Below are positions 11,101-22,424 of a stretch of 64,000 nt of DNA, one piece after another. Both the position numbers and the translations under genes were made by a program. Numbering within the stretch: the stretch's first letter is position 1; the number at the start of each line of letters is the position of its first letter. Below the pieces are notes generated by a model, which saw only the letters and a program-made list of their open reading frames with translations, had not been told where the DNA came from and searched no databases. This stretch comes from Sulfolobus islandicus Y.N.15.51 (GTDB lineage Archaea > Thermoproteota > Thermoprotei_A > Sulfolobales > Sulfolobaceae): positions 1,383,501 through 1,447,500 of the forward strand of contig NC_012623.1 of assembly GCF_000022485.1 (NCBI RefSeq), in the 5' to 3' direction.

Positions 11101-11638
11101 ATTTATGGCGAGCCAGATGTCTCATGCAGTAGGTACTAAGAGTAGATATTTGATAAAGCTAAACAAGGATGACAATATCAATACAGAATTATTAAGTAAT
11201 GCTGAAGGTGGGTTTATTAAGGTATATCCGGTTAAGGTGTACAATTTACCTTTGGGTGAGGTTAAACCTAAAGTTAACACTGGTAAAGGATCAAGTGAAC
11301 AATTGCTAAGTTACTCGGACGTAATATCATTAATGAAATCAAAGGGGATTGGGAGGCCTAGTACATATGCGAAAACTATAGAGAACCTAGTGAGGCATGG
11401 GTATATAGTTAGTAGTAAAAGGAAGTCATATCTAATAGCAACAAATCGTGGTATCTCAGCGTACCAGTTTCTAAGTTCCAAATTCTACGATCTGGTATCT
11501 GAAGGTACAACAGCGAAATTAATGAGCAAACTGGATGATATTGCACTAAGCAAGTTAAGCGCATCTACAGTGTTATTAGAAATATTTAGTGAGATATCTA
11601 CCTTAGTAAACCCTCTTAAGTCTGAGCAAAATGTATGA
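8138..11638 (+). CDS. topR2: Reverse gyrase (TopR2-like)
   Basis: 1166 residues. It introduces positive supercoils by coupling an SF2 helicase to a type IA topoisomerase. Order seen: N-terminal zinc finger (CPNCG and CETC, residues 8-30); helicase with APTGLGKTT (K115) and AIDDAD in place of DEAD; a latch region; TOPRIM start [17 protein letters not shown]; a second zinc finger CLDC and [17 protein letters not shown]; and the catalytic tyrosine in [10 protein letters not shown] (Y903). Sulfolobus encodes two reverse gyrases. The adjacency to Alba1 matches what I recall for TopR2 in S. solfataricus. The 3' end overlaps alba2 antisense by 36 bp. Confidence 0.96.
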   Translation: MINVMYKNSCPNCGGDISADRLLNGLPCETCLPYINGIDGVDIISKVKALYNILLNNDKIKNYWNLYYNITTFEIVFKYFKDKTGYEPWSLQKLWLRRLVSNQSFTMSAPTGLGKTTTLMTYSVFIGQDVVYIVPTKSLMEQVCKRLEKLGAQVSCGKVDQRKVSVITISYLNKNANSITSYKPNFVAIDDADAVIKSGKTTGRLVSLLGIPNDVYESAIQLIRLRNKYYFSNEFTEEIKEKIRELELKIAEFKDKISQLVIASATIRPKGIKQKALRLLTGFEPSSIQLYARNIIDTYTDNLDLSIVKELGSGGLILVSKEYGRSRLNEIKKYVEDLGFNAKLAISGRKFLDDFSQGKVDILVGSASYYGVAVRGIDEPKRLKYVIYYGVPKIKAKLFDALSNPFTLLRVGKMIGVNFSELQNKILVLSPSETQLLKFSIIKGETINYQKLDQLRQELLYYISLVKDKLKEIGEETLISDNFVITKQNTNYYIIYPDMITYLQGSGRASRLYNGGLTLGFSIILVDDKHIFEILKKKMQKLFPNTNFTSLSNINLSEIKTKLEESRKEEGNRVHFNISTGLLIVESPTKAKTIAKMFSRPSVRVINKVPVYETIIVDGNQIYVLDVVASKGHIVDLTLEDIGYYGIKVEDSGIIKPYYDLIKKCLDCNKTFSITSDKCPYCGSTNVQTAQTTINLLRELALSVDKVFIASDPDTEGEKIAYDLASFLSPYNSNVYRITYHEITKKAILEALRNPMKINTNLVMSQIVRRIEDRWIGFTLSNLLKTKFNGHNHGAGRVQTPVLGWIVDKTMKYKSSMGYVVYIDIAGYSIKMYFSERKKMEEYINNLQVVKIEKISEEKILLSPLPPFTTDTLLIEANMKYKLSANLVMKIAQDLFEAGLITYHRTDSTHISSVGIEIAKEYLQKQGLIKDFVPKSWESSEEGAHEAIRPTRAMDVNELIQEIEENPYKYSIRFSKLHFLIYDLIFRRFMASQMSHAVGTKSRYLIKLNKDDNINTELLSNAEGGFIKVYPVKVYNLPLGEVKPKVNTGKGSSEQLLSYSDVISLMKSKGIGRPSTYAKTIENLVRHGYIVSSKRKSYLIATNRGISAYQFLSSKFYDLVSEGTTAKLMSKLDDIALSKLSASTVLLEIFSEISTLVNPLKSEQNV

Positions 11639-11872
11639 TATACGCCTTCTATCTCTAACCTCACTTCCAGTCTGTACATTTACCAATTGTATGCCATCTC
11701 CTAATCTGTCCTTTAATGAATTGTAAACGTCTACTGCTTTAGAAATTTCTCTTCCTATTCCTTTTAATATTACTTCGTCTATTCCTTGATTAAATAGGAC
11801 AATTACATCTAAAACATGATCTTCTACATTTTTTGTTTTTCTAACTACTATCTCATTTAATTTTTCTGTCAT
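11603..11872 (-). CDS. alba2: Chromatin protein Alba2
   Basis: 89-residue Alba paralogue with the family core [29 protein letters not shown] and [17 protein letters not shown]. It is known in Sulfolobus to heterodimerise with Alba1 and change DNA packing. The GKK DNA-contact lysines of Alba1 are replaced by RKTKN. The last 36 bp are antisense to the end of reverse gyrase, so the C-termini share DNA. Upstream on the same strand are a candidate C/D box sRNA and the Lhr helicase gene. Confidence 0.93.
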   Translation of the reverse strand: MTEKLNEIVVRKTKNVEDHVLDVIVLFNQGIDEVILKGIGREISKAVDVYNSLKDRLGDGIQLVNVQTGSEVRDRRRISYILLRLKRVY

Positions 11873-11918
11873 CTTCTCTCACGAGTCATAAGTGGATATG
11901 CAAAAATAAATCTAATGT

Positions 11919-11966
11919 TCAGTAACACGGGCCCTTATCATCAATCAAATTGAAGGGCATCATCAC
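11919..11966 (-). ncRNA. Candidate C/D box sRNA between lhr and alba2
   Basis: Read on the minus strand, box C is GTGATGA (11960-11966), an 11-nt guide follows, then D' TTGA (11945-11948), box C' TTGATGA (11938-11944), a 15-nt guide and box D CTGA (11919-11922). Both C-type boxes are perfect or nearly so. D' abuts C' without the usual spacer of a few bases, and the terminal stem is weak, so this is a candidate only. Such RNAs guide 2'-O-methylation with fibrillarin, Nop5 and L7Ae. Targets were not assigned. Confidence 0.45.
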
Positions 11967-11983
11967 TAATAAGATAGTTATTT

Positions 11984-14779
11984 TTAAGAGTATTTTAAGC
12001 TTTGCAAGTAGGCGACAGCATTTAGCAATAAGTATACTATAGTGTCTTTACCTAAATGGTAATATTTTTGTAGAAATTGATAGGAAGTATCTATAGCTTC
12101 CCTAATCTTAACCTCCTCAATATTATTGAATGGAATCTTTCTCAATATCTCTTCTGGGTTATTAATTAAATCAAATGGTTTAAACAATATTTCAACTTGA
12201 TTATCCCCTGACTTAAGGTTAACTGCAAATATCTCATTATTATTTAAAGGTGAGAATGAGGAATAATATTCTTCAGATTTAACTATATCAATGAAATCTT
12301 CGTACAAGCACCATCTAGTTTCCCTACTATCTACATCTACGAATGATGTTACTTTATATTTATTGTTATTTCTTCTAAGTTGTTTCAACTTATTTTCAAG
12401 ACTTTTAGCTGAGATCCCTAAGATCTCCGACAGCTCATTAACCGTATACGCACCACCTTTTAGTGCTTGATATATGGTTAGATTTAGATCAGAAAGCCAA
12501 GGTCTAATCTGCGCATGAGCGAATATCGCTTCTCTCAACAATCCTGCGTTTTCAGTATATATCATTTTTATTTTGCCTTCCCTAACTTTTTTGATAAATT
12601 CTAGAGTTCTCTTTATGCTAAAGTATCTTTTTATTGTCTGTCTTAGCGCTTCTTTTATTAAGAATTTATCTTCTTTTGTGTTGATTTTTGATATTTTACC
12701 AAAGCTTGGTTGGATCTCCTTAAGTGTAGCTATATAAAGAGGAGATCTCAATATAGATCTCAATACGATTTTTACGATTTTCCTCTCATCCATATTTATG
12801 ATGTCTTTGAATAAATCTACTGGAGTCCCCTTTATTGAGAAACCATATATTGAACTTCTACTAGAAGCGTTTAACGTATATTTTTTAGTTACTAGATAAA
12901 GTAATATATGAGATAAAGTATTTGAAATTCTCTCGTCAATCAGTACAGTGTAAATCCATTCATCCTCCTTATTTTCCACCAGTACTATATCTCCAGAGGG
13001 TATTTTCAGTCCTAACTTTCTATACTCTTCAAATATCTTAATTATACTTTCCTTTGAATTTTTATCCATTATCTCATTCATTGTAAGATAATATTCGTTG
13101 AAATTTTCTATAATTTTTCTAATGTAATCTACTATTAATGAAGATTTAGATGTATTTTCTCCTTTCCATATCGGTATCTCACCTTCACCCTCATTAGCTA
13201 GAGTAACATCTATCGTATTCTTATGGGTATTTATACGCAATACTTTCCAGAACTTTCCACTTATTCTTATTACATCATTTGCTCTCACATGTTTATATAC
13301 GTAAACTGCGTCTATCTCGCCTACGGTTATACCATTATGTTTTAAGGCAAATGTTTCGTCATTGTTAATTAGTGAAAAGAATTCTGAGAAGTCTTTTCCC
13401 CAGCTACTTCTAGCATCCCTATTAAATCTCCATATCTTAAAGAATCCTTGTCCTAGTTTTAAGTAGTTCTCCTCAATCTTTATTATATTATTTTTTACTA
13501 GATACTGTATTAAATCCATCAATCTCGATGATTCCAGATTCCTATAAATATAAGTTCCTCGAATAATACTAAGAGCCTCTTCTATGCTCATTTTTTGATT
13601 TTGTAATACCATGCCAACTATTTCTCTTGCAACAACATCTAATCCATCATCTATGAAAGGTTTTTCCATTTTACCATCTTTTGCTGAAAGATATAGTGCT
13701 AAGGACTCTAATACGTCGAAATCGTAGAAGCAGATTATTTCTCCCTTAGGAACTCCATGGACTATATGTCCACTTCTGCCTAGTCTCTGGAGAAACGAGG
13801 ATACTGAAGTCGGTGGTCTAAGCATTATTACTTTCTTTATATCTCCTACGTGAATTCCCAGTTCTAGTGTTTTAGTGCATACTACTGCCTTCGCATTGCC
13901 ATTTCTTAATTCTCCTTCAGCTAAGTTCTTAAGGTCTCTAGAAACTGACGAATGATGCACGTAGATTTCTTTATTTCCTAATTTTTCTAATTCTTCATGA
14001 AGTCTTTCCGTGGAAAACCTAGAATTTGTAAAGACTAGTGTAGGCTTTTCTATTAGTTGGTTTATTTTTTCTGCTGCATTTCTCCACAAAGTGAAATTAT
14101 TATCAATCTTATTTATTTTTATTTCAAAATTCCTCGTATCATTTAATCTTATTATCTTCATCTTTCTTTCGGAAGATCCGAAGAGAAATTGCGCTACTTT
14201 GTTCTCATCACTCACTGTAGCTGATAAGCCAATTCGTTGAAAGTCGTAGCCAATGAAGTGTTTTAATCTTTCAAGTAGTATTGATAGCTGAGTTCCTCGC
14301 TTGGAGTTTATTAACTCATGAATCTCGTCGACTATGACCCATTTAACGTTTTTGTAATGCTCCCTAAACCTACTAGCCCAGTCTAGATCTATTTCTAATC
14401 CTTCTGGTGTAGTAACAATTATGTGAGGTATTTTCTTTAATCGTAAGTTCTTCTCCTTTTGAGGAACTTCTCCATGTTTCCTGTTTACTAAAAAGCCTAG
14501 TCTAGAGGCCCACCAGTCTATTCTATAAAGAAGATCATTGATTAGTGCTTTCAATGGTGTAATATAAATTACAGTAACAGGTTTAACATCTTCTTTTAAC
14601 ATTCTATTTAATATCGGAAACATTGCTGCTTCAGTTTTTCCATAACCAGTAGGTGCAATGATGAGAGTGTTGTATCCATTAGTAATTGGTTCATAGGACA
14701 TCTCTTGTACTCTAGTTAGCTTAATCCAATTCTTTTCCTCTATTAGCTTTCTTAATCGCTGGTCAAGATGATCTAGCAT
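11984..14779 (-). CDS. Lhr-type superfamily 2 helicase
   Basis: 931 residues. The first 430 are two RecA domains: APTGYGKTEA (K48), VIVDEIHE (D151-H154), GLSATVSDENK and a motif VI LQRLGRSGH. The SGH ending and the long C-terminal part are typical of Lhr helicases, 3'-5' enzymes acting on DNA or RNA-DNA hybrids. The remaining about 500 residues include a winged helix near 790-850 (VNELSEILGISAKSLENKLKQL). No C-terminal cysteine cluster is seen, consistent with the aLhr2 subgroup, though subgroup assignment is inference. It is probably the first gene of a leftward unit toward alba2. Confidence 0.88.
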   Translation of the reverse strand: MLDHLDQRLRKLIEEKNWIKLTRVQEMSYEPITNGYNTLIIAPTGYGKTEAAMFPILNRMLKEDVKPVTVIYITPLKALINDLLYRIDWWASRLGFLVNRKHGEVPQKEKNLRLKKIPHIIVTTPEGLEIDLDWASRFREHYKNVKWVIVDEIHELINSKRGTQLSILLERLKHFIGYDFQRIGLSATVSDENKVAQFLFGSSERKMKIIRLNDTRNFEIKINKIDNNFTLWRNAAEKINQLIEKPTLVFTNSRFSTERLHEELEKLGNKEIYVHHSSVSRDLKNLAEGELRNGNAKAVVCTKTLELGIHVGDIKKVIMLRPPTSVSSFLQRLGRSGHIVHGVPKGEIICFYDFDVLESLALYLSAKDGKMEKPFIDDGLDVVAREIVGMVLQNQKMSIEEALSIIRGTYIYRNLESSRLMDLIQYLVKNNIIKIEENYLKLGQGFFKIWRFNRDARSSWGKDFSEFFSLINNDETFALKHNGITVGEIDAVYVYKHVRANDVIRISGKFWKVLRINTHKNTIDVTLANEGEGEIPIWKGENTSKSSLIVDYIRKIIENFNEYYLTMNEIMDKNSKESIIKIFEEYRKLGLKIPSGDIVLVENKEDEWIYTVLIDERISNTLSHILLYLVTKKYTLNASSRSSIYGFSIKGTPVDLFKDIINMDERKIVKIVLRSILRSPLYIATLKEIQPSFGKISKINTKEDKFLIKEALRQTIKRYFSIKRTLEFIKKVREGKIKMIYTENAGLLREAIFAHAQIRPWLSDLNLTIYQALKGGAYTVNELSEILGISAKSLENKLKQLRRNNNKYKVTSFVDVDSRETRWCLYEDFIDIVKSEEYYSSFSPLNNNEIFAVNLKSGDNQVEILFKPFDLINNPEEILRKIPFNNIEEVKIREAIDTSYQFLQKYYHLGKDTIVYLLLNAVAYLQSLKYS

Positions 14780-14853
14780 TAATTATCACGCCAAATTTAC
14801 TGAATAGCACCATTTACCGTTATTTTTAAAAATATAAAATCAACGTTCAATCT

Positions 14854-15093
14854 ATGTCTCATAAATATACTTGTAATGTATGTGGAAGATCTTTTCCAGA
14901 AGGTCAAGGAATAATAATTGAAATTGGTGGTGATAAACTATACTTTCACAGCAAAAGTTGTGCGTACAAGTTCCTTAAAGAGATGGTTATGGAGGCTGAT
15001 ACGGATTGCATTAATTCTTCATTAAAGAAAGTTAGAAAGAAATACGATGAGATATTAGAGCAAGTGAGCAAAAAAGCTGAAAAGAAAATTTAA
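14854..15093 (+). CDS. Small TRASH-like zinc protein
   Basis: 79 residues. The N-terminal half reads CNVCGRSFPEGQG, then YFHSKSCAYKF, a C-x2-C...H-x3-C layout like the TRASH or L24e-type treble-clef zinc finger. The second half is a charged amphipathic helix, possibly a coiled coil. In archaea such small zinc proteins are often metal-sensing or nucleic-acid-binding accessories, and the role here is unknown. It lies 74 bp upstream of rtcB in the same direction. Confidence 0.7.
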   Translation: MSHKYTCNVCGRSFPEGQGIIIEIGGDKLYFHSKSCAYKFLKEMVMEADTDCINSSLKKVRKKYDEILEQVSKKAEKKI

Positions 15094-15167
15094 GGTTATT
15101 GAAATAAATACTCCATTAATAGGTGTAGTTTTATTTAGGCTAAGTAATATCTCTATTTGATTGAAAA

Positions 15168-17551
<2,384 letters not shown>

Positions 17552-17579
17552 ATATTGTAATATATAGGGTGTAACATTC

Positions 17580-19172
17580 ATGTCTGCTAAAGAAAAGTTT
17601 ACAAGCTTATCTCCTGCAGAATTCTTTAAAAGGAATCCGGAGCTGGCCGGATTCCCTAATCCAGCGAGGGCTCTTTATCAAACAGTTAGAGAGTTAATAG
17701 AGAACTCGCTGGACGCTACCGATGTACACGGGATATTGCCTAATATTAAGATTACGATTGACTTAATTGACGAAGCTAGGCAAATATATAAAGTTAATGT
17801 GGTTGACAATGGAATAGGCATTCCTCCCCAGGAGGTTCCCAATGCCTTTGGTAGAGTATTATACAGTTCGAAATATGCAAATAGGCAAACTAGGGGTATG
17901 TATGGTCTAGGTGTAAAGGCAGCTGTTCTCTATAGCCAAATGCATCAAGATAAGCCCATAGAAATAGAGACTTCCCCAGCAAATTCTAAAAGAATATACA
18001 CTTTTAAGTTAAAAATTGATATAAATAAGAACGAGCCAATAATTGTAGAAAGGGGATCTGTGGAAAACACTAGGGGTTTTCATGGAACGTCCGTTGCAAT
18101 TTCTATACCGGGAGATTGGCCTAAAGCTAAATCAAGAATTTACGAGTATATTAAGAGGACTTACATTATTACCCCTTACGCAGAATTTATCTTCAAAGAT
18201 CCTGAAGGAAATGTAACATATTATCCGAGATTAACAAATAAGATTCCTAAGCCGCCACAAGAAGTTAAGCCTCATCCCTATGGAGTAGATAGGGAAGAAA
18301 TAAAGATACTAATAAATAATCTAAAGAGAGACTATACCATAAAAGAATTTTTGGTTAATGAATTTCAAAGTATAGGGGATACTACTGCAGATAAGATCCT
18401 AGAATTAGCTGGATTAAAGCCCAATAAGAAAGTTAAGAACTTAACAGAAGAGGAAATAACTAGGTTAGTTGAGACTTTTAAAAAGTATGAGGATTTTAGA
18501 TCCCCATCAGCGGATTCACTTTCTGTAATAGGGGAAGATTTAATTGAATTAGGTTTAAAAAAGATTTTTAATCCAGACTTCGCAGCCTCTATAACTAGGA
18601 AACCTAAAGCTTACCAAGGACATCCATTCATAGTTGAAGCAGGTGTCGCATTTGGCGGTAGTATACCCGTTGGTGAAGAGCCTATAGTTTTAAGATATGC
18701 CAATAAGATTCCGTTAATTTACGACGAGAAATCAGATGTCATATGGAAAGTCGTTGAAGAGCTGGATTGGAAAAGGTATGGTATTGAGTCGGATCAATAT
18801 CAAATGGTGGTAATGGTTCATTTATGTAGTACCAAGATACCATATAAGAGTGCTGGAAAGGAAAGTATAGCTGAAGTAGAGGATATAGAGAAGGAAATAA
18901 AGAACGCATTGATGGAAGTCGCACGAAAACTTAAACAGTATTTGAGTGAGAAGAGAAAGGAACAAGAAGCTAAGAAGAAATTACTTGCGTATTTAAAATA
19001 TATACCAGAGGTTAGCAGATCTTTAGCAACCTTTTTAGCATCTGGCAATAAAGAGTTAGTGTCTAAGTACCAGAACGAGATCTCAGAAGGTTTATTTAAA
19101 CTTATTTCTAAGAAATTAGATTTGATTAACATTGAAGAATATAGAAAGGTCTATAGGGTGGATAATGAATGA
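17580..19172 (+). CDS. top6B: DNA topoisomerase VI subunit B
   Basis: 530 residues. This is the ATPase subunit of the type IIB topoisomerase that relaxes and decatenates DNA. GHKL ATP-binding motifs are clear: ELIENSLDATD, DNGIGIPP and TRGMYGLGVKAAVLYSQ. An H2TH-like insert lies near residues 235-300, followed by the transducer domain and a charged coiled-coil-like segment near residues 440-470. The ATGA at 19169-19172 is shared with subunit A. Confidence 0.96.
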   Translation: MSAKEKFTSLSPAEFFKRNPELAGFPNPARALYQTVRELIENSLDATDVHGILPNIKITIDLIDEARQIYKVNVVDNGIGIPPQEVPNAFGRVLYSSKYANRQTRGMYGLGVKAAVLYSQMHQDKPIEIETSPANSKRIYTFKLKIDINKNEPIIVERGSVENTRGFHGTSVAISIPGDWPKAKSRIYEYIKRTYIITPYAEFIFKDPEGNVTYYPRLTNKIPKPPQEVKPHPYGVDREEIKILINNLKRDYTIKEFLVNEFQSIGDTTADKILELAGLKPNKKVKNLTEEEITRLVETFKKYEDFRSPSADSLSVIGEDLIELGLKKIFNPDFAASITRKPKAYQGHPFIVEAGVAFGGSIPVGEEPIVLRYANKIPLIYDEKSDVIWKVVEELDWKRYGIESDQYQMVVMVHLCSTKIPYKSAGKESIAEVEDIEKEIKNALMEVARKLKQYLSEKRKEQEAKKKLLAYLKYIPEVSRSLATFLASGNKELVSKYQNEISEGLFKLISKKLDLINIEEYRKVYRVDNE

Positions 19173-20338
19173 GTTCTGAATTTATATCGAAAGTTGATAA
19201 GGAAGCGAGAAGGAAAGCTGCTAATATATTGCGTGATAAATTCCTTAATCTAGTTGAGCAACTCAAGAAAGGCGAACCGCTAGTGATGGAAATCCCGATG
19301 AGAACTCTATCTAATGCGATTTACGATGAAAAAAGAAAGCTGCTATTATTGGGAGAAAAGAAACTCAAGAGGAATTTCCTAGATTTGAACGAAGCGAAGC
19401 GATTTATGCAAACTGTGTTAATGGCATCAATAATTTATGATGCTTTAGTGAGTGACGAATATCCCACGATACGTGACCTTTATTACAGAGGGAAACACTC
19501 ACTTTTGTTAAAGTCAATCGAAGGCAATAAGATTGTATCCGAAGAGAATACATGGGATGAGCAAAAGGAGTCCGATAGTGTTATAGTTGATATTGAAGTA
19601 TTTACATCTCTTCTTAGAGAAGAAATGCTAATTCTCAGTAAGGAAAAGGGTAAAGTTGTAGGTAATTTAAGGATAAGGAGTGGAAATGATGTAATAGATC
19701 TAAGTAAAACCGGTCATGGAGCCTATGCAATTGAACCTACTCCAGATTTGATAGATTTCATTGACGTAGATGCAGAATTTGTGCTAGTAGTGGAGAAGGA
19801 TGCAGTGTTCCAACAATTACATAGAGCTGGTTTTTGGAAACAGTACAAGTCCATTTTAATAACTAGTGCAGGTCAACCAGATAGGGCTACTAGAAGGTTT
19901 GTTAGAAGACTTAATGAGGAATTAAAATTGCCAGTTTATATCTTAACTGACGCTGATCCTTACGGATGGTATATATTTAGTGTGTTCAGGATAGGTTCGA
20001 TATCTTTATCTTATGAGAGTGAGAGGCTAGCTACTCCAGATTCTAAATTTTTGGGCGTATCAATGGGTGATATCTTCGGTAACTCCAGAAAGAAACCCTA
20101 TCTAAGTGAAGCTGAGAGAAAGAACTATATAATTAAGGCCAAGGATGCAGACATAAAGAGAGCTGAGGAGATTAAAAACTATGAATGGTTTAAGACTAAA
20201 GCATGGCAAGAGGAGATAAATACTTTTCTACAGAGGAAGGCTAAGTTGGAAATAGAGGCTATGGCAAGCAAGGGTCTTAAGTTTCTCGGCTTCCAATACA
20301 TTCCAGAAAAGATAACCAATAAGGATTATATTGCTTAA
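19169..20338 (+). CDS. top6A: DNA topoisomerase VI subunit A
   Basis: 389 residues, the DNA-cleaving, Spo11-like subunit. The winged-helix CAP domain carries PTIRDLYYRGKHSL with adjacent tyrosines Y105 and Y106, one of which is the nucleophile. The TOPRIM domain shows LVVEKDAVFQQL and the acidic ILTDADPYGWYIF. Overlap with top6B by 4 bp implies coupled synthesis of the A2B2 enzyme. Confidence 0.96.
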   Translation: MSSEFISKVDKEARRKAANILRDKFLNLVEQLKKGEPLVMEIPMRTLSNAIYDEKRKLLLLGEKKLKRNFLDLNEAKRFMQTVLMASIIYDALVSDEYPTIRDLYYRGKHSLLLKSIEGNKIVSEENTWDEQKESDSVIVDIEVFTSLLREEMLILSKEKGKVVGNLRIRSGNDVIDLSKTGHGAYAIEPTPDLIDFIDVDAEFVLVVEKDAVFQQLHRAGFWKQYKSILITSAGQPDRATRRFVRRLNEELKLPVYILTDADPYGWYIFSVFRIGSISLSYESERLATPDSKFLGVSMGDIFGNSRKKPYLSEAERKNYIIKAKDADIKRAEEIKNYEWFKTKAWQEEINTFLQRKAKLEIEAMASKGLKFLGFQYIPEKITNKDYIA

Positions 20339-20384
20339 TCAGCCGAGACAGGTTATTTCATTTTCATCAATTTTATGGGTTTCA

Positions 20385-20537
20385 TCACTCTTGTTCATAA
20401 TAACCTAGAATCTCATTAAAAGTATTCCTCTTACATACATTACAATAGATATATATGGTTTTTTGTGAACTTATATCAAAGCTAATATTTAATACTTTCT
20501 CAGTATTACAATTTGCACACCTTATCTTCCATGGCAT
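20385..20537 (-). CDS. Small zinc-ribbon protein, 50 residues
   Basis: A short open frame from ATG 20537 to TGA 20385. The protein starts MPWKIRCANCNTEKVL and later has YIYCNVCKRNTFNEIL, giving two CxxC knuckles 27 residues apart, the layout of a zinc ribbon. An AT-rich stretch with minus-strand TATA-like sequence (about 20551-20560) lies upstream, shared with the divergent sRNA and aIF5A promoter region. Function is unknown; small ribbons like this usually bind nucleic acid or protein partners. Paired cysteines in such a short frame make chance unlikely. Confidence 0.6.
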   Translation of the reverse strand: MPWKIRCANCNTEKVLNISFDISSQKTIYIYCNVCKRNTFNEILGYYEQE

Positions 20538-20570
20538 ACTTTAATATCTAGTTTTAAATAAAATAAAATT

Positions 20571-20624
20571 GCTGTGAAGACCTAGCTAGGCCTGAAAAGT
20601 GATGAGGGGCCAAAGCTCGGAGCG
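20571..20624 (+). ncRNA. Candidate C/D box sRNA upstream of aIF5A
   Basis: Boxes in order: C GTGAAGA (20574-20580), 11-nt guide, D' CTGA (20592-20595), 3-nt spacer, C' GTGATGA (20599-20605), 12-nt guide, D-like CGGA (20618-20621). GCT before box C can pair with AGC at the end, closing a short terminal stem. Guide lengths and the 3-nt D'-C' spacer match archaeal dual-guide sRNAs. A TATA-like TTTTAAATA lies about 26 bp upstream, and a T-run (20625-20629) follows. Box C and box D each deviate by one base from consensus. Confidence 0.65.
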
Positions 20625-20682
20625 TTTTTAATAAGAGTAAGAGTTTAAAGTTTAACACTTTTTATATCATAGAGGGTTAAAG

Positions 20683-21078
20683 ATGAGCATAACGTACACG
20701 ACCGTCGGTGAGCTCAAGGTAGGTAGTTATGTAGTAATAGACGGAGAGCCTTGTAGGGTTGTAGAAGTAACTAAGGCTAAAACGGGTAAGCACGGTAGCG
20801 CAAAAGCTAATGTAGTTGCAATTGGCGTTTTTAGCGGAGCTAAAAAAACTTTAATGGCTCCAGTAGATCAGCAAGTTGAAGTTCCCATCATAGAAAAGCA
20901 TATTGGTCAAATAATTGCAGATATGGGTGACAAAATACAAGTAATGGATTTAGAAACTTATGAGACCTTCGAGATCGAGAAACCAACAGAGGACGAACTA
21001 GCCTCTAAAATAAGACCTAATGCGGAATTAGAGTATTGGGAAATAATGGGAAGAAGAAAAATAGTTAGGGTCAAGTAA
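20683..21078 (+). CDS. eif5A: Translation factor aIF5A
   Basis: 131 residues, the archaeal EF-P/eIF5A that helps ribosomes through difficult peptide bonds. The hypusination loop [12 protein letters not shown] places the modified lysine at K36. The C-terminal OB fold follows ([16 protein letters not shown]). The modifying enzyme is encoded at 16.6 kb. A TATA-rich tract lies at 20643-20666, and srp54 starts only 2 bp after the stop. Confidence 0.96.
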   Translation: MSITYTTVGELKVGSYVVIDGEPCRVVEVTKAKTGKHGSAKANVVAIGVFSGAKKTLMAPVDQQVEVPIIEKHIGQIIADMGDKIQVMDLETYETFEIEKPTEDELASKIRPNAELEYWEIMGRRKIVRVK

Positions 21079-21080
21079 TA

Positions 21081-22424
21081 ATGTTAGAAAATATAAGGGA
21101 TGCCGTAAGAAAGTTCCTTACAAGGTCTACACCATACGAGAAGGCTGTAGATGAGTTTATAAAAGAACTTCAGAAGTCTCTTATTTCATCCGATGTAAAT
21201 GTAAAGCTAGTTTTTTCATTAACCGCCAAGATTAAAGAAAGGCTAAATAAGGAAAAGCCTCCATCTGTTTTAGAAAGGAAGGAATGGTTCATTTCTATAG
21301 TTTATGATGAACTTTCCAAATTGTTTGGAGGAGATAAGGAACCTAATGTTAATCCCACCAAGTTACCCTTTATAATAATGTTGGTTGGTGTTCAAGGAAG
21401 CGGAAAAACAACCACTGCAGGGAAATTAGCTTATTTCTACAAAAGAAGAGGTTATAAAGTAGGTTTAGTGGCGGCTGACGTGTATAGGCCAGCTGCTTAT
21501 GATCAATTGTTGCAGTTAGGTAATCAAATTGGAGTACCAGTATATGGAGAACCAAATAATCAAAACGCCATCGAGATAGCTAAAAAAGGAGTTGATACGT
21601 TTGTAAAGAACAAAATGGATATAATCATAGTAGACACTGCAGGACGACATGGATATGGTGAAGAGACTAAGCTTCTAGAGGAAATGAAGGAGATATATGA
21701 GGCATTGAAACCCGATGATGTAATCTTGGTCATTGACGCGTCCATTGGACAAAAAGCCTATGATTTAGCATCTAGATTCCATCAAGCAAGTCCAATCGGT
21801 TCTATAATAATAACGAAGATGGATGGCACTGCAAAGGGAGGCGGAGCGTTGTCAGCAGTAGCAGCTACTGGAGCTACGATAAAGTTTATAGGTACTGGAG
21901 AAAAAATAGACGAATTAGAAATATTTAATGCCAAGAGATATGTTTCTAGGATATTAGGGATGGGAGATATAGAATCAATTCTAGAGAAAGTTAAAGGATT
22001 AGAGGAATACGAGAAAATACAAAAGAAAATGGAAGATGTTATGGAAGGTAAAGGAAAGCTAACACTTAGAGATGTTTATGCACAAATCATGGCTTTGAGG
22101 AAAATGGGTCCCCTTTCTAAAGTGCTACAACATATCCCGGGTTTAGGTGTTATGCTTCCCACCCCTAGCGAAGACCAATTGAAATTAGGAGAGGAAAAGA
22201 TTAGGAGATGGCTAGCAGCCTTAAATTCTATGACGTATAAGGAATTGGAAAATCCTAGTATAATTGATAAGTCGAGAATGAGAAGAATAGCTGAAGGATC
22301 AGGATTAGAGGTTGAAGATGTAAGAGAACTTTTAGAGTGGTATAACAACATGAATAAGCTTTTGAAAATGGTAAAAAGAAGGAGGGGCAGTATTGATAAA
22401 CTCTTCGGAGGGAAAATCGGATAA
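21081..22424 (+). CDS. srp54: Signal recognition particle GTPase SRP54
   Basis: 447 residues, the usual length. N and G domains occupy about residues 1-295: [15 protein letters not shown] (P-loop), [22 protein letters not shown]. The methionine-rich M domain that binds 7S RNA and signal peptides follows ([20 protein letters not shown]). It targets nascent membrane and secreted proteins to the Sec channel. It overlaps the next gene by 32 bp. Confidence 0.96.
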   Translation: MLENIRDAVRKFLTRSTPYEKAVDEFIKELQKSLISSDVNVKLVFSLTAKIKERLNKEKPPSVLERKEWFISIVYDELSKLFGGDKEPNVNPTKLPFIIMLVGVQGSGKTTTAGKLAYFYKRRGYKVGLVAADVYRPAAYDQLLQLGNQIGVPVYGEPNNQNAIEIAKKGVDTFVKNKMDIIIVDTAGRHGYGEETKLLEEMKEIYEALKPDDVILVIDASIGQKAYDLASRFHQASPIGSIIITKMDGTAKGGGALSAVAATGATIKFIGTGEKIDELEIFNAKRYVSRILGMGDIESILEKVKGLEEYEKIQKKMEDVMEGKGKLTLRDVYAQIMALRKMGPLSKVLQHIPGLGVMLPTPSEDQLKLGEEKIRRWLAALNSMTYKELENPSIIDKSRMRRIAEGSGLEVEDVRELLEWYNNMNKLLKMVKRRRGSIDKLFGGKIG

